DNA of 37,713 bases. It comes from Polaromonas sp. (lineage in GTDB: Bacteria > Pseudomonadota > Gammaproteobacteria > Burkholderiales > Burkholderiaceae_C). The stretch is from the NCBI GenBank assembly GCA_013824015.1, contig PNNC01000106.1, positions 1 through 37,713 of the forward strand, written 5' to 3'. Each line of letters opens with the position of its first letter. The first letter of the stretch is position 1. A program made the position numbers and the translations under genes. Shown one piece after another: positions 9,142 through 19,244 of this stretch. Below the pieces are notes generated by a model, which saw only the letters and a list, made by a program, of their open reading frames with translations, ran no database searches and was not told the origin of the DNA.

Positions 9142-9785
9142 GCTTTGTCCTCTGTGGCGGTGACCACCGGTGCCGTCACCGTTGGCTGGAGTTTCACCAG
9201 GCTGACCCGATCAGCGCTCTTGACGCGGATCTGGTCTGCCGGATTGATGTATTTGGAGTCCTTGCGCTCGCGCAGGGTCAGCGCAATGGCCGCAATGATG
9301 GCCACCAGCAGGATCACTGCCGCAATTTCCAGCGGGTAGAGGTACTCGGAGTAGAGCACCTTGCCGAGCTCCTTGGTGTTGGAAAACTGCTCAGCGGCCT
9401 GGCCGGCCACGGCGAGTGCGGCCTTGGGCTCCTGACTCGGGCGGAAACCACCGATCAGCACGGCTGCCATTTCGAGGGCAATCAGCGCGCCGACAGTGGC
9501 AGCGAGCGGAAAATGCTTCCAGAAATTCTTCCGGACACCATCCATGTTGACGTCCAGCATCATCACGACGAACAGGAAGAGCACCATCACCGCGCCCACG
9601 TACACCAGCACCAGCGTGATCGCCAGAAACTCGGCCTTCAGCAGTATCCAGACCGCAGCCGCCTGGAAGAAAGCCAGCACCAGGTAGAGGGCGGCATGCA
9701 CCGGGTTGCGGGCGGTGATCACCTTGAACGCCGCGAACAGCAGCACCAAAGCGAAGACATAAAAGAGACCTGTTCTAGCGTCCAT
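9138..9785 (-). CDS. nuoJ: NADH-quinone oxidoreductase subunit J
   Basis: This 215-aa protein starts at the ATG at 9785 ([17 protein letters not shown]); a TTG three codons upstream is less likely. The conserved third helix region [19 protein letters not shown], which controls the pi-bulge helix in the membrane arm, is present, followed by [22 protein letters not shown]. The C-terminal tail is longer than in E. coli and hydrophilic. A plausible ribosome site (AAGAAAG) lies about 11 bp upstream. The stop overlaps the nuoK start by 4 bp. Confidence 0.95.
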   Translation of the reverse strand: MDARTGLFYVFALVLLFAAFKVITARNPVHAALYLVLAFFQAAAVWILLKAEFLAITLVLVYVGAVMVLFLFVVMMLDVNMDGVRKNFWKHFPLAATVGALIALEMAAVLIGGFRPSQEPKAALAVAGQAAEQFSNTKELGKVLYSEYLYPLEIAAVILLVAIIAAIALTLRERKDSKYINPADQIRVKSADRVSLVKLQPTVTAPVVTATEDKA

Positions 9786-9826
9786 GTTCTGCAAATCTTT
9801 CTTGAGCCAGCATCTGTCTGGATTGT

Positions 9827-10324
9827 TCAGCGGTACTTGGCATCCGCAGCGCGGTTGGCTGCAATTTCTTTTTCATAACGGTCACCCACGGCCAGCAGCA
9901 TGTCCTTGGTGAAGTACAGGTCGCCGCGCTTTTCGCCGTGGTATTCAAAAATGTGCGTTTCAACGATGGAGTCCACCGGGCAGCTTTCCTCGCAAAAGCC
10001 GCAGAAAATGCATTTGGTCAGGTCGATGTCATACCGCGAGGTGCGGCGGCTGCCGTCGTCGCGGACGTCGGACTCGATCGTGATCGCCATCGCCGGGCAC
10101 ACAGCTTCGCAGAGTTTGCAGGCAATGCAGCGTTCCTCGCCGTTGTCATAACGGCGCAGTGCGTGCAGGCCGCGAAAGCGCGGGCTCAGCGGTGTTTTTT
10201 CTTCCGGAAACTGGATCGTGATCTTGCGGCTGAACATGTATTTGCCGGTCAGGGCCATGCCCTTGAACAGCTCGGTCAGCATGAAGCTGGATACGAAGTC
10301 TTTGACGGAGGCAACTGCACTCAT
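9827..10324 (-). CDS. nuoI: NADH-quinone oxidoreductase subunit I (two [4Fe-4S] clusters)
   Basis: This 165-aa ferredoxin-like subunit has two classic motifs, [16 protein letters not shown] and [16 protein letters not shown], holding clusters N6a and N6b that pass electrons toward N2. The ATG at 10324 ([10 protein letters not shown]) is preceded by GGAAATC as a modest ribosome site. Upstream codons in the same frame belong to a repeat-bearing spacer and are not family-like. The 217-bp distance to nuoH is exceptional within this otherwise compact operon. Confidence 0.96.
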   Translation of the reverse strand: MSAVASVKDFVSSFMLTELFKGMALTGKYMFSRKITIQFPEEKTPLSPRFRGLHALRRYDNGEERCIACKLCEAVCPAMAITIESDVRDDGSRRTSRYDIDLTKCIFCGFCEESCPVDSIVETHIFEYHGEKRGDLYFTKDMLLAVGDRYEKEIAANRAADAKYR

Positions 10325-10341
10325 GATGATTTCCTGAGAGC

Positions 10342-10524
10342 TACACGAAGTGAACGAACATGGAGGCGCATATTTTTCCGCCGGGCCGCCGCAAGGAAAC
10401 ATGCGGCCCCCTCGGGGCTGGAGCCTGCGGCTCCAAACCTGCTTGGGCAGGTTTGGACAGGCGACAGAAGCGAAGCCTCTGGCGAGCGGCGGCCTGCAAG
10501 GTGCAGCGCATTACACGAAGTGAA
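10342..10524. repeat. Structured repeat element between nuoI and nuoH
   Basis: The 217-bp nuoH-nuoI spacer holds a segment bounded by a 13-bp direct repeat, TACACGAAGTGAA (10342-10354 and 10512-10524). Between them lie several inverted repeats: GGGCCGC/GCGGCCC (10383-10389 with 10403-10409), GGAGCCTGCGGCTCC (10420-10434), and CCAAACCTGC-TTGG-GCAGGTTTGG split over two arms (10433-10456). No ORF of merit is present. From memory, sequences with CACTTCGTGTA ends and these GC palindromes recur between genes in Comamonadaceae, so I read it as a dispersed repeat. In the nuo mRNA it would fold into a hairpin cluster between two cistrons and could serve as a processing or partial termination point. 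Confidence 0.6.
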
Positions 10525-10541
10525 AAGCGTGGGAGCCATAC

Positions 10542-11615
10542 TCACTTCCAGATGTTGTAAGGGGTCTGCATCCAGGCCCCCACCACGACCAGCCAGACCA
10601 GCGTCACGGGAATGAAAATCTTCCAGCCCAGACGCATGATCTGGTCATAACGGAAGCGCGGGAAGGTGGCGCGCACCCACAGGAACATGGTCACGACCAC
10701 AAAGGTCTTGGCGCCCAGCCAGATCCAGCCCGGGATGAAGGACAGGAACTCGAAGGGAGGCAGCCAGCCGCCGAGGAACAGGATGACGGCCAGGATGGCC
10801 ACCAGCCACATGTTGGCGTATTCGGCCAGGAAGAACATGGCAAAGGACATGCCCGAGTATTCGACCATGTGACCGGCAACAATTTCGGACTCGCCTTCGA
10901 CCACGTCAAACGGGTGGCGGTTGGTCTCGGCCAGTCCGGAGATGAAATACACGACAAAAATCGGCAGCAGCGGCAACCAGTTCCAGGACAGGAAATTCAT
11001 GCCGTAACCGACGCCCATGCCCTTGGCCTGGCTCATCACGATGTCGGTCATGTTCAGGCTGGCAGACACCATGAGCACCACGACCAGGCAGAAGCCCATG
11101 GCGATCTCATAGCTGACCATCTGCGCCGAAGCACGCATCGCCCCCAGGAAAGCGTACTTGGAGTTGGAGGCCCAGCCCGCAATGATCACGCCGTACACCT
11201 CCAGCGAGGTGACCGCCATCAGGAACAGCAGACCGGCATTGATGTTGGCCAGCGCCACATCGGGACCAAAGGGGATCACCACCCAGGCCACCAGCGCCGG
11301 CATGATGGTCATGATCGGCCCCAGCACAAACAGGCCCTTGCTGGCCGCGGTCGGGATGATGATTTCCTTGGTCAGCAGCTTGAGCGCATCGGCGATCGGC
11401 TGCAACAGGCCAAACGGGCCGATCCGGTTCGGGCCCAGACGAATCTGGGTAAAGCCAATCGCCTTGCGTTCCCACAGGGTCAGGTAGGCCACGCAGCCCA
11501 TCAGGGGCGCCACCACACAGATGATCTTGATCAGGGTCCAGATGACCGGCCACACCGTGCCGGGCCAGATGCCGCCCATCAATCCCTGACCAGCGTTGAA
11601 GATCGTGTCAATCAT
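10542..11615 (-). CDS. nuoH: NADH-quinone oxidoreductase subunit H
   Basis: This 357-aa membrane subunit forms part of the quinone-binding chamber. Hallmarks are [21 protein letters not shown] in the first cytoplasmic loop, [20 protein letters not shown] carrying the acidic residues near the E-channel, and the terminal [20 protein letters not shown]. About eight hydrophobic helices are visible. The start (ATG at 11615) overlaps the nuoG stop by 4 bp (ATGA). The gene is followed by the 217-bp repeat spacer. Confidence 0.97.
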   Translation of the reverse strand: MIDTIFNAGQGLMGGIWPGTVWPVIWTLIKIICVVAPLMGCVAYLTLWERKAIGFTQIRLGPNRIGPFGLLQPIADALKLLTKEIIIPTAASKGLFVLGPIMTIMPALVAWVVIPFGPDVALANINAGLLFLMAVTSLEVYGVIIAGWASNSKYAFLGAMRASAQMVSYEIAMGFCLVVVLMVSASLNMTDIVMSQAKGMGVGYGMNFLSWNWLPLLPIFVVYFISGLAETNRHPFDVVEGESEIVAGHMVEYSGMSFAMFFLAEYANMWLVAILAVILFLGGWLPPFEFLSFIPGWIWLGAKTFVVVTMFLWVRATFPRFRYDQIMRLGWKIFIPVTLVWLVVVGAWMQTPYNIWK

Positions 11616-13750
11616 GCGGCGACTCCTTCAGCAGCCACTTGTCGTGCGTCGGCAGTCAACTGCAGCGAGGTCGCGCGCCGCACCAGGCTGTCGAGCTGGT
11701 AAATGCTGGCGACGGCCGGAACGCCCTGCCCGGCAGTCAATTCGATGGCCGATGTGCTGCTGTTGTCCAGACGCTCGGCCGGCACCTGCGCCGACTGTGC
11801 TCCTTCGATCTGCTTGAGCACTTCCTGCGAGGATTCGAAATCGAAACCAGGCAGTTCGAGCAGGTTGGCCAATACGCGCAACACCTTCCAGGCGGGGCGT
11901 GTTTCGCCCAAAGGCTTGACCACTGCGTGGAAACTCTGCACCCGGCCTTCGGCATTGACAAAGGTTCCGGGCGTTTCGGTGAACGGCGAAATCGGCAACA
12001 GCACATCGCTGAAGTCCATGTTGGCCTTGAAGGGACTCAGGGTCACGACCATTTGCGCGGCATTCAGCGCCGCCTTGGCTGCAGCACCGGCCGCCGAATC
12101 AAATTCAGGTTCGGTATTGAGCAGCAGCACCGCCTTGAGCTTGCCGGCCAGCATTTGCCCGGCGTCCATGCCCTCGCCTGTGGGCAGCGCGCCTGCGATC
12201 TGCGCGCCCACGGTGTTCGCCGCTTCGCTCAGGTAGCCGACACTGGCGCCGGTTTGCGCAGCGATCCAGCTGGCCAGGCCCAAAAGGCTGCTTGCATTGG
12301 CGTGATGTGCGGCGGCATTGCCCAGCAGGATGGCCTTGCGCTCACCACCCATCAAGGACTTGGCGATGGCTTTGGCAGCATCGGTGGCCTGGCCCGCAGC
12401 GGGCGCGCTCACACCCTTGTCCGCGGCAATCGCGGCGGCGACATCGGCCAGCGCCTGCGCCCAGCCGGCCGGCTCGGCCAGCACGCTGTTGCTGACAGGC
12501 ATGGCCCAGGCGTCAGGGGATGCCAGTTCCGCAATGGAATTAATAGCACTCAAGCCACAACCCTTGCGCACAGACTGGCGGATTCGCTGTGCGAACAGCG
12601 GATGGTCCTTGCGCAGGTTGGAACCCACCACCAGCACGCGCTGCAGTTGCGACAGCGAGGCGATCGAGGTCCCCAGCCAGCGCACACCGCCCTGTGCTGG
12701 GAATTCGGCGTTGCGCAGGCGGTAGTCAATGTTGCCGCTGCCCAGACCGCGCATCAGCGATGCCGCCAGGTACAACTCTTCGAGCGTGCTGTGCGGGCTG
12801 GCCAGCGTGCCAATGCTCTGAGCGCCGTGGTCGGCCTTGATCTGTTTCAGGCCATTGGCCACGTATTCGAGTGCGGTCTGCCAGTCCACAGCCTTCCACT
12901 GGCCGCCCTGCTTGATCATGGGTGTCTTCAGGCGCTCGTCACTGCCCAGCGCTTCGTAGGAGAAACGGTCACGGTCGGCAATCCAGCACTCGTTGACGTC
13001 TTCGTTTTCGAGCGGGACGACACGCATGACCTGGTTGTTCTTGACCTGGACGATCAGGTTTGCGCCGGTCGAATCGTGCGGGCTCACCGACTTGCGGCGA
13101 GACAGCTCCCAGGTGCGGGCGCTGTAACGGAAAGGCTTGCTGGTCAGCGCGCCGACCGGACAGATGTCGATCATGTTGCCGGACAGCTCGGAGTCTACCG
13201 ACATGCCGACAAAAGTCTCGATCTCTGCGTGTTCACCGCGGTGCGACATGCCGAGTTCCATCACGCCGGCCACTTCCTGGCCAAAACGCACGCAGCGTGT
13301 GCAGTGGATGCAGCGGCTCATCTCTTCCATGGAGATCAGCGGGCCCACGTTCTTGTGGAACACCACGCGTTTTTCTTCTTCGTAACGCGAACCGCTGCCG
13401 CCGTACCCGACGGCCAGGTCCTGCAACTGGCACTCGCCGCCCTGATCGCAGATCGGGCAATCGAGCGGATGGTTGATCAGCAGGAACTCCATCACACCCT
13501 TCTGGGCCTTGATGGCTTTGTCGCTCTTGGTGTGGACAATCATGCCCTGCGTCACGGGTGTGGCGCAGGCCGGCATGGGCTTGGGCGCCTTCTCCACGTC
13601 AACCAGGCACATGCGGCAATTGGCCGCGATGCTGAGCTTCTTGTGATAGCAGAAATGCGGAATGTAGGTGCCGGCCTTTTCGGCGGCATGCATCACCGTG
13701 CTGCCTTCGAGCACTTCCACTTTCTGGCCGTCGAGTTCTATTTCAACCAT
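11612..13750 (-). CDS. nuoG: NADH-quinone oxidoreductase subunit G
   Basis: This 712-aa iron-sulfur subunit starts at the ATG at 13750 ([13 protein letters not shown]) behind a good GGAAAG site; the TTG six codons upstream is rejected. The N-terminal [2Fe-2S] ferredoxin fold ([15 protein letters not shown]) is followed by the His/Cys N5 site ([14 protein letters not shown]) and two more cysteine groups ([18 protein letters not shown]). A molybdopterin oxidoreductase-like domain fills the C-terminal two thirds. It lies in the NADH-oxidising arm. The molybdopterin-like part is expected to be structural, as in other complex I enzymes. Confidence 0.96.
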   Translation of the reverse strand: MVEIELDGQKVEVLEGSTVMHAAEKAGTYIPHFCYHKKLSIAANCRMCLVDVEKAPKPMPACATPVTQGMIVHTKSDKAIKAQKGVMEFLLINHPLDCPICDQGGECQLQDLAVGYGGSGSRYEEEKRVVFHKNVGPLISMEEMSRCIHCTRCVRFGQEVAGVMELGMSHRGEHAEIETFVGMSVDSELSGNMIDICPVGALTSKPFRYSARTWELSRRKSVSPHDSTGANLIVQVKNNQVMRVVPLENEDVNECWIADRDRFSYEALGSDERLKTPMIKQGGQWKAVDWQTALEYVANGLKQIKADHGAQSIGTLASPHSTLEELYLAASLMRGLGSGNIDYRLRNAEFPAQGGVRWLGTSIASLSQLQRVLVVGSNLRKDHPLFAQRIRQSVRKGCGLSAINSIAELASPDAWAMPVSNSVLAEPAGWAQALADVAAAIAADKGVSAPAAGQATDAAKAIAKSLMGGERKAILLGNAAAHHANASSLLGLASWIAAQTGASVGYLSEAANTVGAQIAGALPTGEGMDAGQMLAGKLKAVLLLNTEPEFDSAAGAAAKAALNAAQMVVTLSPFKANMDFSDVLLPISPFTETPGTFVNAEGRVQSFHAVVKPLGETRPAWKVLRVLANLLELPGFDFESSQEVLKQIEGAQSAQVPAERLDNSSTSAIELTAGQGVPAVASIYQLDSLVRRATSLQLTADARQVAAEGVAA

Positions 13751-13768
13751 ATGTATTTCTTTCCGCAA

Positions 13769-15169
13769 TCAAGCTTGCAGGGAAGCCTGAACCGGCGCGG
13801 GGGAAGCAGGAGGGGTTTGCGGCTTGATCATGGCCTCAAACTCGTGGCGGAAATGCTTGATCATGGCGCGCACCGGCATGGCGGCCGCATCACCAAGCGC
13901 ACAGATGGTGCGGCCCTGGATGTTGTCGGCCACCGAGTTGAGCAGGTCCAGGTCCGTCGGACGGCCCTGCCCCTTGTGAATGCGGTCCACCATGCGCCAC
14001 AGCCAGCCGGTGCCTTCGCGGCAAGGCGTGCACTGGCCGCATGATTCGTGCATGTAGAAGTAGGACAGGCGCTTGAGCGACTCGACCATGCAGCGGCTGT
14101 CGTCCATCACGATCACCGCGCCGGAGCCCAGCATGGAGCCGGCCTTGGCGATCGAGTCGTAGTCCATGGTGCATTCCATCATGATGGAAGCCGGCAGCAC
14201 CGGTGCGGAGGATCCGCCGGGGATCACCGCCTTGAGCGTGCGGCCCTTGCGCACGCCGCCGGCCAGTTCCAGCAGCTTGCTGAAGGGTGTGCCCATGGGC
14301 ACTTCGTAGTTGCCGGGCAACTCGACATCGCCGGACACCGAATAGATCTTGGTGCCGCCATTGTTGGGCTTGCCGCATTCGAGGTAGGCCTGGCCGCCGT
14401 TGCGGATGATCCAGGGCACGGCCGCAAAGGTTTCGGTGTTGTTGATGGTGGTCGGCTTGCCGTACAGGCCGAAGCTGGCGGGGAACGGCGGCTTGAAACG
14501 CGGCTGGCCTTTTTTGCCCTCCAGCGACTCGAGCAAGGCGGTTTCCTCGCCGCAGATGTAGGCACCGAAACCATGCGAGGCATGCAACTGGAAGCTGAAG
14601 GCGCTGCCGAGAATCCTGTCGCCCAGCAGGCCGGCGGCGCGGGCTTCTTCCAGCGCTTCTTCAAACCGCTGGTAGGTCGCAAAAATCTCGCCGTGGATGT
14701 AGTTGTAGCCGACGCTGATGCCCATGGCGTAAGCGGCAATCGCCATGCCTTCGATCACGCTGTGCGGGTTGTACTGCATGATGTCGCGATCTTTGCAGGT
14801 ACCCGGCTCGCCCTCGTCCGAATTGCAGACCAGGTACTTCTGGCCCGGGAACTGGCGCGGCATGAAGCTCCACTTGAGCCCGGTCGGAAAACCGGCACCG
14901 CCGCGGCCGCGCAGGCTGCCGGCCTTGACCTCTGCAATCACCTGATCCGGCGTCATGCCCTGGCCATCGCCTTGCGCCAGAATCTTGCGCAGGGCCTGGT
15001 AGCCGCCGCGCGCTTCGTAGTCCTTCAGGCGCCAGTTGTTGCCGTCGAGATCGGCCAGGATTTGCGGATTGATGTGGCGGCCGTGAAAGCAGGTCTGCAC
15101 ACCGGTCGCGGCGAACTGCGACAGCACATTCTGGGCGGCCTGGTTCACGGAATTGACGGAAAGCGTCAT
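13769..15169 (-). CDS. nuoF: NADH-quinone oxidoreductase subunit F (NADH/FMN-binding)
   Basis: This 466-aa subunit binds NADH and FMN and carries the [4Fe-4S] cluster N3. Seen are the glycine-rich nucleotide site [13 protein letters not shown], the FMN-region sequence [18 protein letters not shown], and the cluster motif [15 protein letters not shown] with a distal cysteine in [12 protein letters not shown]. The N-terminus is about 20 residues longer than in compact homologues, with an Ala/Asn/Gln-rich start. The C-terminal [14 protein letters not shown] tail is low complexity. It is 2 bp after nuoE. Confidence 0.96.
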   Translation of the reverse strand: MTLSVNSVNQAAQNVLSQFAATGVQTCFHGRHINPQILADLDGNNWRLKDYEARGGYQALRKILAQGDGQGMTPDQVIAEVKAGSLRGRGGAGFPTGLKWSFMPRQFPGQKYLVCNSDEGEPGTCKDRDIMQYNPHSVIEGMAIAAYAMGISVGYNYIHGEIFATYQRFEEALEEARAAGLLGDRILGSAFSFQLHASHGFGAYICGEETALLESLEGKKGQPRFKPPFPASFGLYGKPTTINNTETFAAVPWIIRNGGQAYLECGKPNNGGTKIYSVSGDVELPGNYEVPMGTPFSKLLELAGGVRKGRTLKAVIPGGSSAPVLPASIMMECTMDYDSIAKAGSMLGSGAVIVMDDSRCMVESLKRLSYFYMHESCGQCTPCREGTGWLWRMVDRIHKGQGRPTDLDLLNSVADNIQGRTICALGDAAAMPVRAMIKHFRHEFEAMIKPQTPPASPAPVQASLQA

Positions 15170-15171
15170 GG

Positions 15172-15705
15172 TTATTTCGCCTCTGCAGATTTGAGACCAT
15201 CGATCAGCTGGTCCAGCTTGTCATTGCTCATGAAGCTGCACATGGTCAGGTCGTTGACCAGCATCACCGGGGAATCCGCGCAGGCGCCCAGGCACTCTGA
15301 CTGTTGCAGGGTGAACAGGCCGTCGGCGCTGGTCTCGCCCATCGAGATACCCAGCTTGTGCTCGAGATGATGCAGCGCTTTGGCGCCATCGCGCAGCTGG
15401 CAAGGCAGGTTGGTGCAGACGTTGAGCTTGTACTTGCCCACCGGGCGCTGGTTGTACATGTTGTAGAAGGTGGTCACCTCGTGCACGGCGATCGGCGCCA
15501 TGCCCAGGTAATCGGCCACGATTTTTTCGCTCTCGGCGCTGACAAACCCGAGCTCTTCCTGAACGATGGTGAGGCAGGCCATCACCGCCGACTGCTTGCC
15601 GTCGGCCGGGTATTTGGCCACTTCACGCGCAAAGCGCACAAAAGCCTGCTCGGACAGTGAAGCCGCTGGCGCCTGGGTGTGTGCTGGAATCATGTTGGAA
15701 CTCAT
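15172..15705 (-). CDS. nuoE: NADH-quinone oxidoreductase subunit E
   Basis: This 177-aa thioredoxin-like subunit binds the [2Fe-2S] cluster N1a through four cysteines, seen as CTNLPC and CLGACADSP. The [13 protein letters not shown] segment is typical. Two ATGs are possible (15705 and, four codons later, 15693); I use the first. It is 6 bp after nuoD and 2 bp before nuoF, so translation is probably coupled. Confidence 0.95.
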   Translation of the reverse strand: MSSNMIPAHTQAPAASLSEQAFVRFAREVAKYPADGKQSAVMACLTIVQEELGFVSAESEKIVADYLGMAPIAVHEVTTFYNMYNQRPVGKYKLNVCTNLPCQLRDGAKALHHLEHKLGISMGETSADGLFTLQQSECLGACADSPVMLVNDLTMCSFMSNDKLDQLIDGLKSAEAK

Positions 15706-15711
15706 GCGGTT

Positions 15712-16965
15712 TTAGCGGTCAATCTCGCCGAACACAATGTCCATGGTGCCGATCACGGCAACCGCGTCGGCAATCATGTGCCCGCGTGACATTTCGTCCA
15801 TGGCGGCGAGGTGCGGAAAGCCGGGCGGGCGAATCTTCAGGCGATAGGGCTTGTTGGCGCCATCGCTGACGATGTAGATACCAAACTCGCCCTTGGGATG
15901 CTCCACCGCCGCGTAGGCTTCGCCCTCGGGCACATGAAAGCCTTCGGTGAACAGCTTGAAGTGGTGGATCAGCTCTTCCATGTTGGACTTCATGGACTCG
16001 CGATCAGGCGCCGCGACCTTGTGGTTGCTGGTGATCACCGGGCCGGGATTCACGCGCAGCCAGTCCACACACTGCTTGATGATGCGGTTGGACTGACGCA
16101 TTTCCTCGACGCGCACCAGGTAACGGTCGTAACAGTCGCCGGTCTTGCCGACAGGGACATCGAAGTCCATCTGGCTGTAAACGTCATACGGCTGCTGCTT
16201 GCGCAAATCCCAGGCGAAGCCGGAGCCACGCAGCATCGGGCCGGTGAAGCCGAGGTTGAGCGCACGCTCCGGCGACACCACGCCGACGCCGACCGTACGC
16301 TGCTTCCAGATGCGGTTGTCGGTCAGCAGGGTTTCGTATTCGTCGACCAGCTTCGGGAACTTGGCGGTGAAGTCCTCGATGAAGTCCAGCAGCGAACCCT
16401 GGCGGTTTTCATTGAGCGCCTCGATGGCCTTGGCGTTCTTGATCTTGCTGACCTTGTACTGCGACATGGTTTCCGGCAGGTCACGGTAAACGCCGCCCGG
16501 ACGGAAGTAGGCCGCATGCATGCGCGCGCCGGACACCGCCTCGTACATGTCGAACAGCGCCTCGCGCTCGCGGAAGCAGTAAATCAGGATGTTCATCGCG
16601 CCGCAGTCGAAACCGTGCGCACCCAGCCACAGCAGGTGGTTCAGCAGGCGCGTGATTTCCGAAAACATCACGCGGATGTACTGCGCACGCACCGGCACAT
16701 CGACGCCGATCAGTTTTTCGATGGCCAGACAGTAGGCGTGCTCGTTGGACATCATCGACACATAGTCGAGACGGTCCATGTAGGGCAGCGACTGGATGTA
16801 GGTCTTGCTCTCTGCCAGCTTTTCGGTAGCGCGGTGCAGCAAGCCAATGTGCGGATCGGCGCGCTGGATGACTTCGCCGTCGAGCTCGAGCACCAGGCGC
16901 AGCACACCGTGGGCCGCCGGGTGCTGGGGCCCGAAATTGAGCGTGTAGTTTTTGATTTCAGCCAT
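15712..16965 (-). CDS. nuoD: NADH-quinone oxidoreductase subunit D
   Basis: This 417-aa protein is homologous to the NiFe-hydrogenase large subunit and forms the quinone site with NuoB. It begins [24 protein letters not shown], which includes the conserved HPAAHG loop, and has the [21 protein letters not shown] segment and the C-terminal DIVFGEIDR. Length matches stand-alone NuoD. NuoC and NuoD are separate here, unlike the fused enterobacterial form. The spacer from nuoC is 24 bp. Confidence 0.97.
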   Translation of the reverse strand: MAEIKNYTLNFGPQHPAAHGVLRLVLELDGEVIQRADPHIGLLHRATEKLAESKTYIQSLPYMDRLDYVSMMSNEHAYCLAIEKLIGVDVPVRAQYIRVMFSEITRLLNHLLWLGAHGFDCGAMNILIYCFREREALFDMYEAVSGARMHAAYFRPGGVYRDLPETMSQYKVSKIKNAKAIEALNENRQGSLLDFIEDFTAKFPKLVDEYETLLTDNRIWKQRTVGVGVVSPERALNLGFTGPMLRGSGFAWDLRKQQPYDVYSQMDFDVPVGKTGDCYDRYLVRVEEMRQSNRIIKQCVDWLRVNPGPVITSNHKVAAPDRESMKSNMEELIHHFKLFTEGFHVPEGEAYAAVEHPKGEFGIYIVSDGANKPYRLKIRPPGFPHLAAMDEMSRGHMIADAVAVIGTMDIVFGEIDR

Positions 16966-16989
16966 GTGGGTATGTCCTGCCGGCGCCGC

Positions 16990-17601
16990 TTACTGGAGGC
17001 CGCCGTAGTTGTCTTCGCGGATCACGCGCGGCGTGATTTCGCGCGGCTCGATGGTGACCGGCTGGTAGATCACACGCTTCTGCTCGGGGTCGTAACGCAT
17101 CTCGACATGACCCGTGGTCGGGAAATCCTTGCGGAAAGGATGTCCGATAAAGCCGTAGTCGGTCAGGATGCGGCGCAGATCGTTGTGCCCCTCGAAAATG
17201 ATGCCAAACAGGTCGAAGGCTTCGCGCTCGAACCAGTTGGCAGAATTCCATACCGCATTCAGCGACGCCACCACCGGGAAGTCGTCATCGTCGCAGAACA
17301 CCTTCAGTCGCACGCGCTGGTTCAGGCTGACCGACAGCAAATGGGTGGCAACACAAAAGCGACGGCCATCGTAACGGCCGTCGGCGTACTCGGAATAATC
17401 AATGCCGCACAGGTCAATCAGCTGCTCGAACTGGCAGCCTGGTGCGTCGCGCAGAATCAGCGCGGCAGCGGTGTAGTCGGAAGCGCTCACGACCACGGTG
17501 ACTTCGCCGAGGGCGACCGTCACGCGTTTGGCCTTGTCACCCAGGGCTGAGCCAAGGGTGACCGCGAGCTGTTCAGCAGTGGCAGGATGCAGAGGACCCA
17601 T
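16990..17601 (-). CDS. nuoC: NADH-quinone oxidoreductase subunit C
   Basis: This 203-aa peripheral-arm subunit has the family signature [26 protein letters not shown] (given here only as the recognisable region; codons near 17130-17230). The family-type [15 protein letters not shown] follows. I chose the ATG at 17601 ([11 protein letters not shown]), whose A is shared with the nuoB stop (TGATG); a longer in-frame start would lie inside nuoB. The one-base overlap implies coupled translation with nuoB. Confidence 0.95.
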   Translation of the reverse strand: MGPLHPATAEQLAVTLGSALGDKAKRVTVALGEVTVVVSASDYTAAALILRDAPGCQFEQLIDLCGIDYSEYADGRYDGRRFCVATHLLSVSLNQRVRLKVFCDDDDFPVVASLNAVWNSANWFEREAFDLFGIIFEGHNDLRRILTDYGFIGHPFRKDFPTTGHVEMRYDPEQKRVIYQPVTIEPREITPRVIREDNYGGLQ

Positions 17602-18080
17602 CAAGCCCTCGCAATGGTGTTGGTGCGGCGGATTTTCTGCTGCAGCTGGATGATGCCGTAGAGCAGCGCTTCGGCGGTGGGCGGACAGCCCGGCACATAG
17701 ACATCCACCGGCACGATACGGTCGCAGCCCCTGACCACCGAATAACTGTAGTGGTAGTAGCCGCCGCCATTGGCGCACGATCCCATGGACAGCACCCAGC
17801 GCGGCTCGGACATCTGGTCATACACCTTGCGCAGGGCCGGGCCCATCTTGTTGCACAGCGTGCCGGCGACGATCATCAGGTCGGACTGGCGCGGGCTGGG
17901 ACGGAACAACATGCCGAAACGGTCGATGTCGTAACGCGCTGCACCGGCATGCATCATCTCGACAGCGCAGCAGGCCAGACCGAAGGTCATGGGCCACAGC
18001 GATCCGGTTTTGGCCCAGTTGACCACCGAGTCGTAACTCGTGGTCATGAAGCCTTCGTTGAAAACACCTTCAAGTGACAT
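17601..18080 (-). CDS. nuoB: NADH-quinone oxidoreductase subunit B (cluster N2)
   Basis: This 159-aa subunit ligates the terminal [4Fe-4S] cluster N2 that reduces quinone. The tandem cysteines in [10 protein letters not shown], the cysteine in [18 protein letters not shown] and the one in [13 protein letters not shown] are all present. The start [11 protein letters not shown] is typical of betaproteobacteria. It is 60 bp from nuoA, the largest gap in the 5' half of the operon, and shares one base with nuoC. Confidence 0.97.
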   Translation of the reverse strand: MSLEGVFNEGFMTTSYDSVVNWAKTGSLWPMTFGLACCAVEMMHAGAARYDIDRFGMLFRPSPRQSDLMIVAGTLCNKMGPALRKVYDQMSEPRWVLSMGSCANGGGYYHYSYSVVRGCDRIVPVDVYVPGCPPTAEALLYGIIQLQQKIRRTNTIARA

Positions 18081-18140
18081 AGCCGTGCCTTATTCGTGGA
18101 GCGCTGCGAACCTGTCGCGACAGAGCCTCGGACTCTTTTC

Positions 18141-18500
18141 CTATTCCCAGTCCAGGGCGCCTTTTTTCCACTCGTAGGCAAAACCCACGACCAGAATGCC
18201 CAGGAAAACCATCATCGACCAGAATCCCACCGCGCCAATTTCCTTGAGCGCCACGGCCCAGGGAAACAGGAAGGCGATTTCAAGGTCGAAAAGAATGAAC
18301 AGGATGGCGACGAGGTAGTAGCGCACGTCGAATTTCATGCGCGCATCCTCGAAGGCCTCGAAGCCGCACTCGTAAGGGGAATTTTTTTCGCTGTCCGGCT
18401 TGTTCGGACCGAGCAGGCGACCCAGCACCTGGGGCAACACGCCGACAGCAACGCCGACCAGAACAAACAACAGGACGGGAAGGTATTGGTCGAGGTTCAT
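18141..18500 (-). CDS. nuoA: NADH-quinone oxidoreductase subunit A
   Basis: This 119-aa protein has three membrane helices and the long first loop carrying the conserved [10 protein letters not shown] sequence and [22 protein letters not shown], both diagnostic for NuoA/ND3. I chose the ATG at 18500 (MNLDQYLPV) over a TTG two codons upstream. It is the first gene of the nuo operon and lies 95 bp downstream of tRNA-Leu on the same strand. I could not pick out a convincing sigma-70 promoter between them. Confidence 0.96.
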   Translation of the reverse strand: MNLDQYLPVLLFVLVGVAVGVLPQVLGRLLGPNKPDSEKNSPYECGFEAFEDARMKFDVRYYLVAILFILFDLEIAFLFPWAVALKEIGAVGFWSMMVFLGILVVGFAYEWKKGALDWE

Positions 18501-18554
18501 CGTCAATTCAACTTCTGGAAGCTGTTTTGCCTTGTGCCAGTATGCTGTTCAAGG

Positions 18555-18584
18555 TGATCAGCCTGGCCCGCGCAGTGCTGATCA
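18555..18584. repeat. Inverted repeat TGATCAGC upstream of nuoA
   Basis: TGATCAGC (18555-18562) and GCTGATCA (18577-18584) form perfect 8-bp arms around 14 bp, in the only stretch between the tRNA-Leu 3' end and nuoA. No T-tract follows on either strand, so it is not a standard intrinsic terminator. It could be a protein-binding palindrome controlling nuo or a processing hairpin separating tRNA from mRNA. Confidence 0.4.
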
Positions 18585-18595
18585 TTGCCTGTAAG

Positions 18596-18680
18596 TGGTG
18601 CGGACGGCGAGACTCGAACTCGCACAGCTTTCGCCACTACCCCCTCAAGATAGCGTGTCTACCAATTTCACCACGTCCGC
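18596..18680 (-). tRNA. tRNA-Leu (anticodon GAG)
   Basis: The minus strand folds as a class II tRNA: acceptor arms GCGGACG (5' end at 18680) and CGTCCGC, an A discriminator and an encoded CCA (18596-18598). It has the D-loop GGTGAAATTGGTAGACAC, anticodon stem CTATC/GGTAG with loop TTGAGGG (anticodon GAG), a variable arm, and T-arm CGAGTTCGAGTCTCG. It decodes CUC/CUU leucine codons. Its place between secG and nuoA is conserved in betaproteobacteria. Confidence 0.96.
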
Positions 18681-18758
18681 GGTTTTTAAGTGCCCGGATG
18701 GCATGAGGAACCTTGCGGTTTTGGCTTTCCGGGCAGTCTCAGAGTTTACCCTGAAATT

Positions 18759-18784
18759 GCGCCGCTCCCTGTGGAAAGCGGCGC
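18759..18784 (-). terminator. Candidate terminator hairpin after secG
   Basis: GCGCCGCT (18759-18766) and AGCGGCGC (18777-18784) form perfect 8-bp arms with a 10-nt loop, 10 bp past the secG stop. On the minus strand the stem is followed only by AATTTC, so termination is probably weak. Transcription from secG could read on into tRNA-Leu and nuo. Confidence 0.45.
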
Positions 18785-18794
18785 CATCCTGACT

Positions 18795-19211
18795 CTATTT
18801 CGTCGGAATTTGACCTGAGTCAGGAACACCCGGTGCAGGCGGCGCCGAAGTGGTGGCCGGTGCTGTCGCAGGTGTGGTGGTGCCCGGAATCTGGGCAGCG
18901 CCTGAAGCCGGCGTTGCCGGTGCGGGCGCCGTCATCGTGGAACCTTCGAGCACGCTGGAGCCGGTCTGGGGACGGGCGTTGCCGAAATAGGCGAGCGCCA
19001 GCGTGCAGACAAAAAATACCGCGGCCAGCACGGCCGTTGTACGCGACAGGAAGTTGGCGCTGCCGCTGGCACCGAACAGACTGCCGGAGCCGCCGCTGCC
19101 GAATGCCGCGCCCATGTCAGCGCCCTTCCCGTGCTGAACCAGAATCAAGCCAATCATGCCCAGCGCAGAAAGCATTTGGGCCGCCAGAACAACAGTCAGC
19201 AAAACGTTCAT
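18795..19211 (-). CDS. secG: Preprotein translocase subunit SecG
   Basis: This 138-aa inner-membrane subunit of the SecYEG channel has two hydrophobic helices (residues about 3-24 and 56-76) joined by the conserved glycine-rich loop with GADMGAAFGSGGSGSLFGASGSANFLSR. The C-terminal ~55 residues are an Ala/Pro/Thr-rich low-complexity tail, common in betaproteobacterial SecG and of unknown role. It lies 33 bp after tpiA on the same strand. Confidence 0.95.
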   Translation of the reverse strand: MNVLLTVVLAAQMLSALGMIGLILVQHGKGADMGAAFGSGGSGSLFGASGSANFLSRTTAVLAAVFFVCTLALAYFGNARPQTGSSVLEGSTMTAPAPATPASGAAQIPGTTTPATAPATTSAPPAPGVPDSGQIPTK

Positions 19212-19244
19212 ATCAACTCCTAATTTAATAGCGCACTATCCCCG

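Noticed and set aside
11639-14044. 801-codon plus-strand ORF opposite nuoG and nuoF
   Set aside because: It is antisense to two intact, highly conserved genes; its His/Arg/Gln-rich product has no recognisable motif. High G+C content opens such frames.
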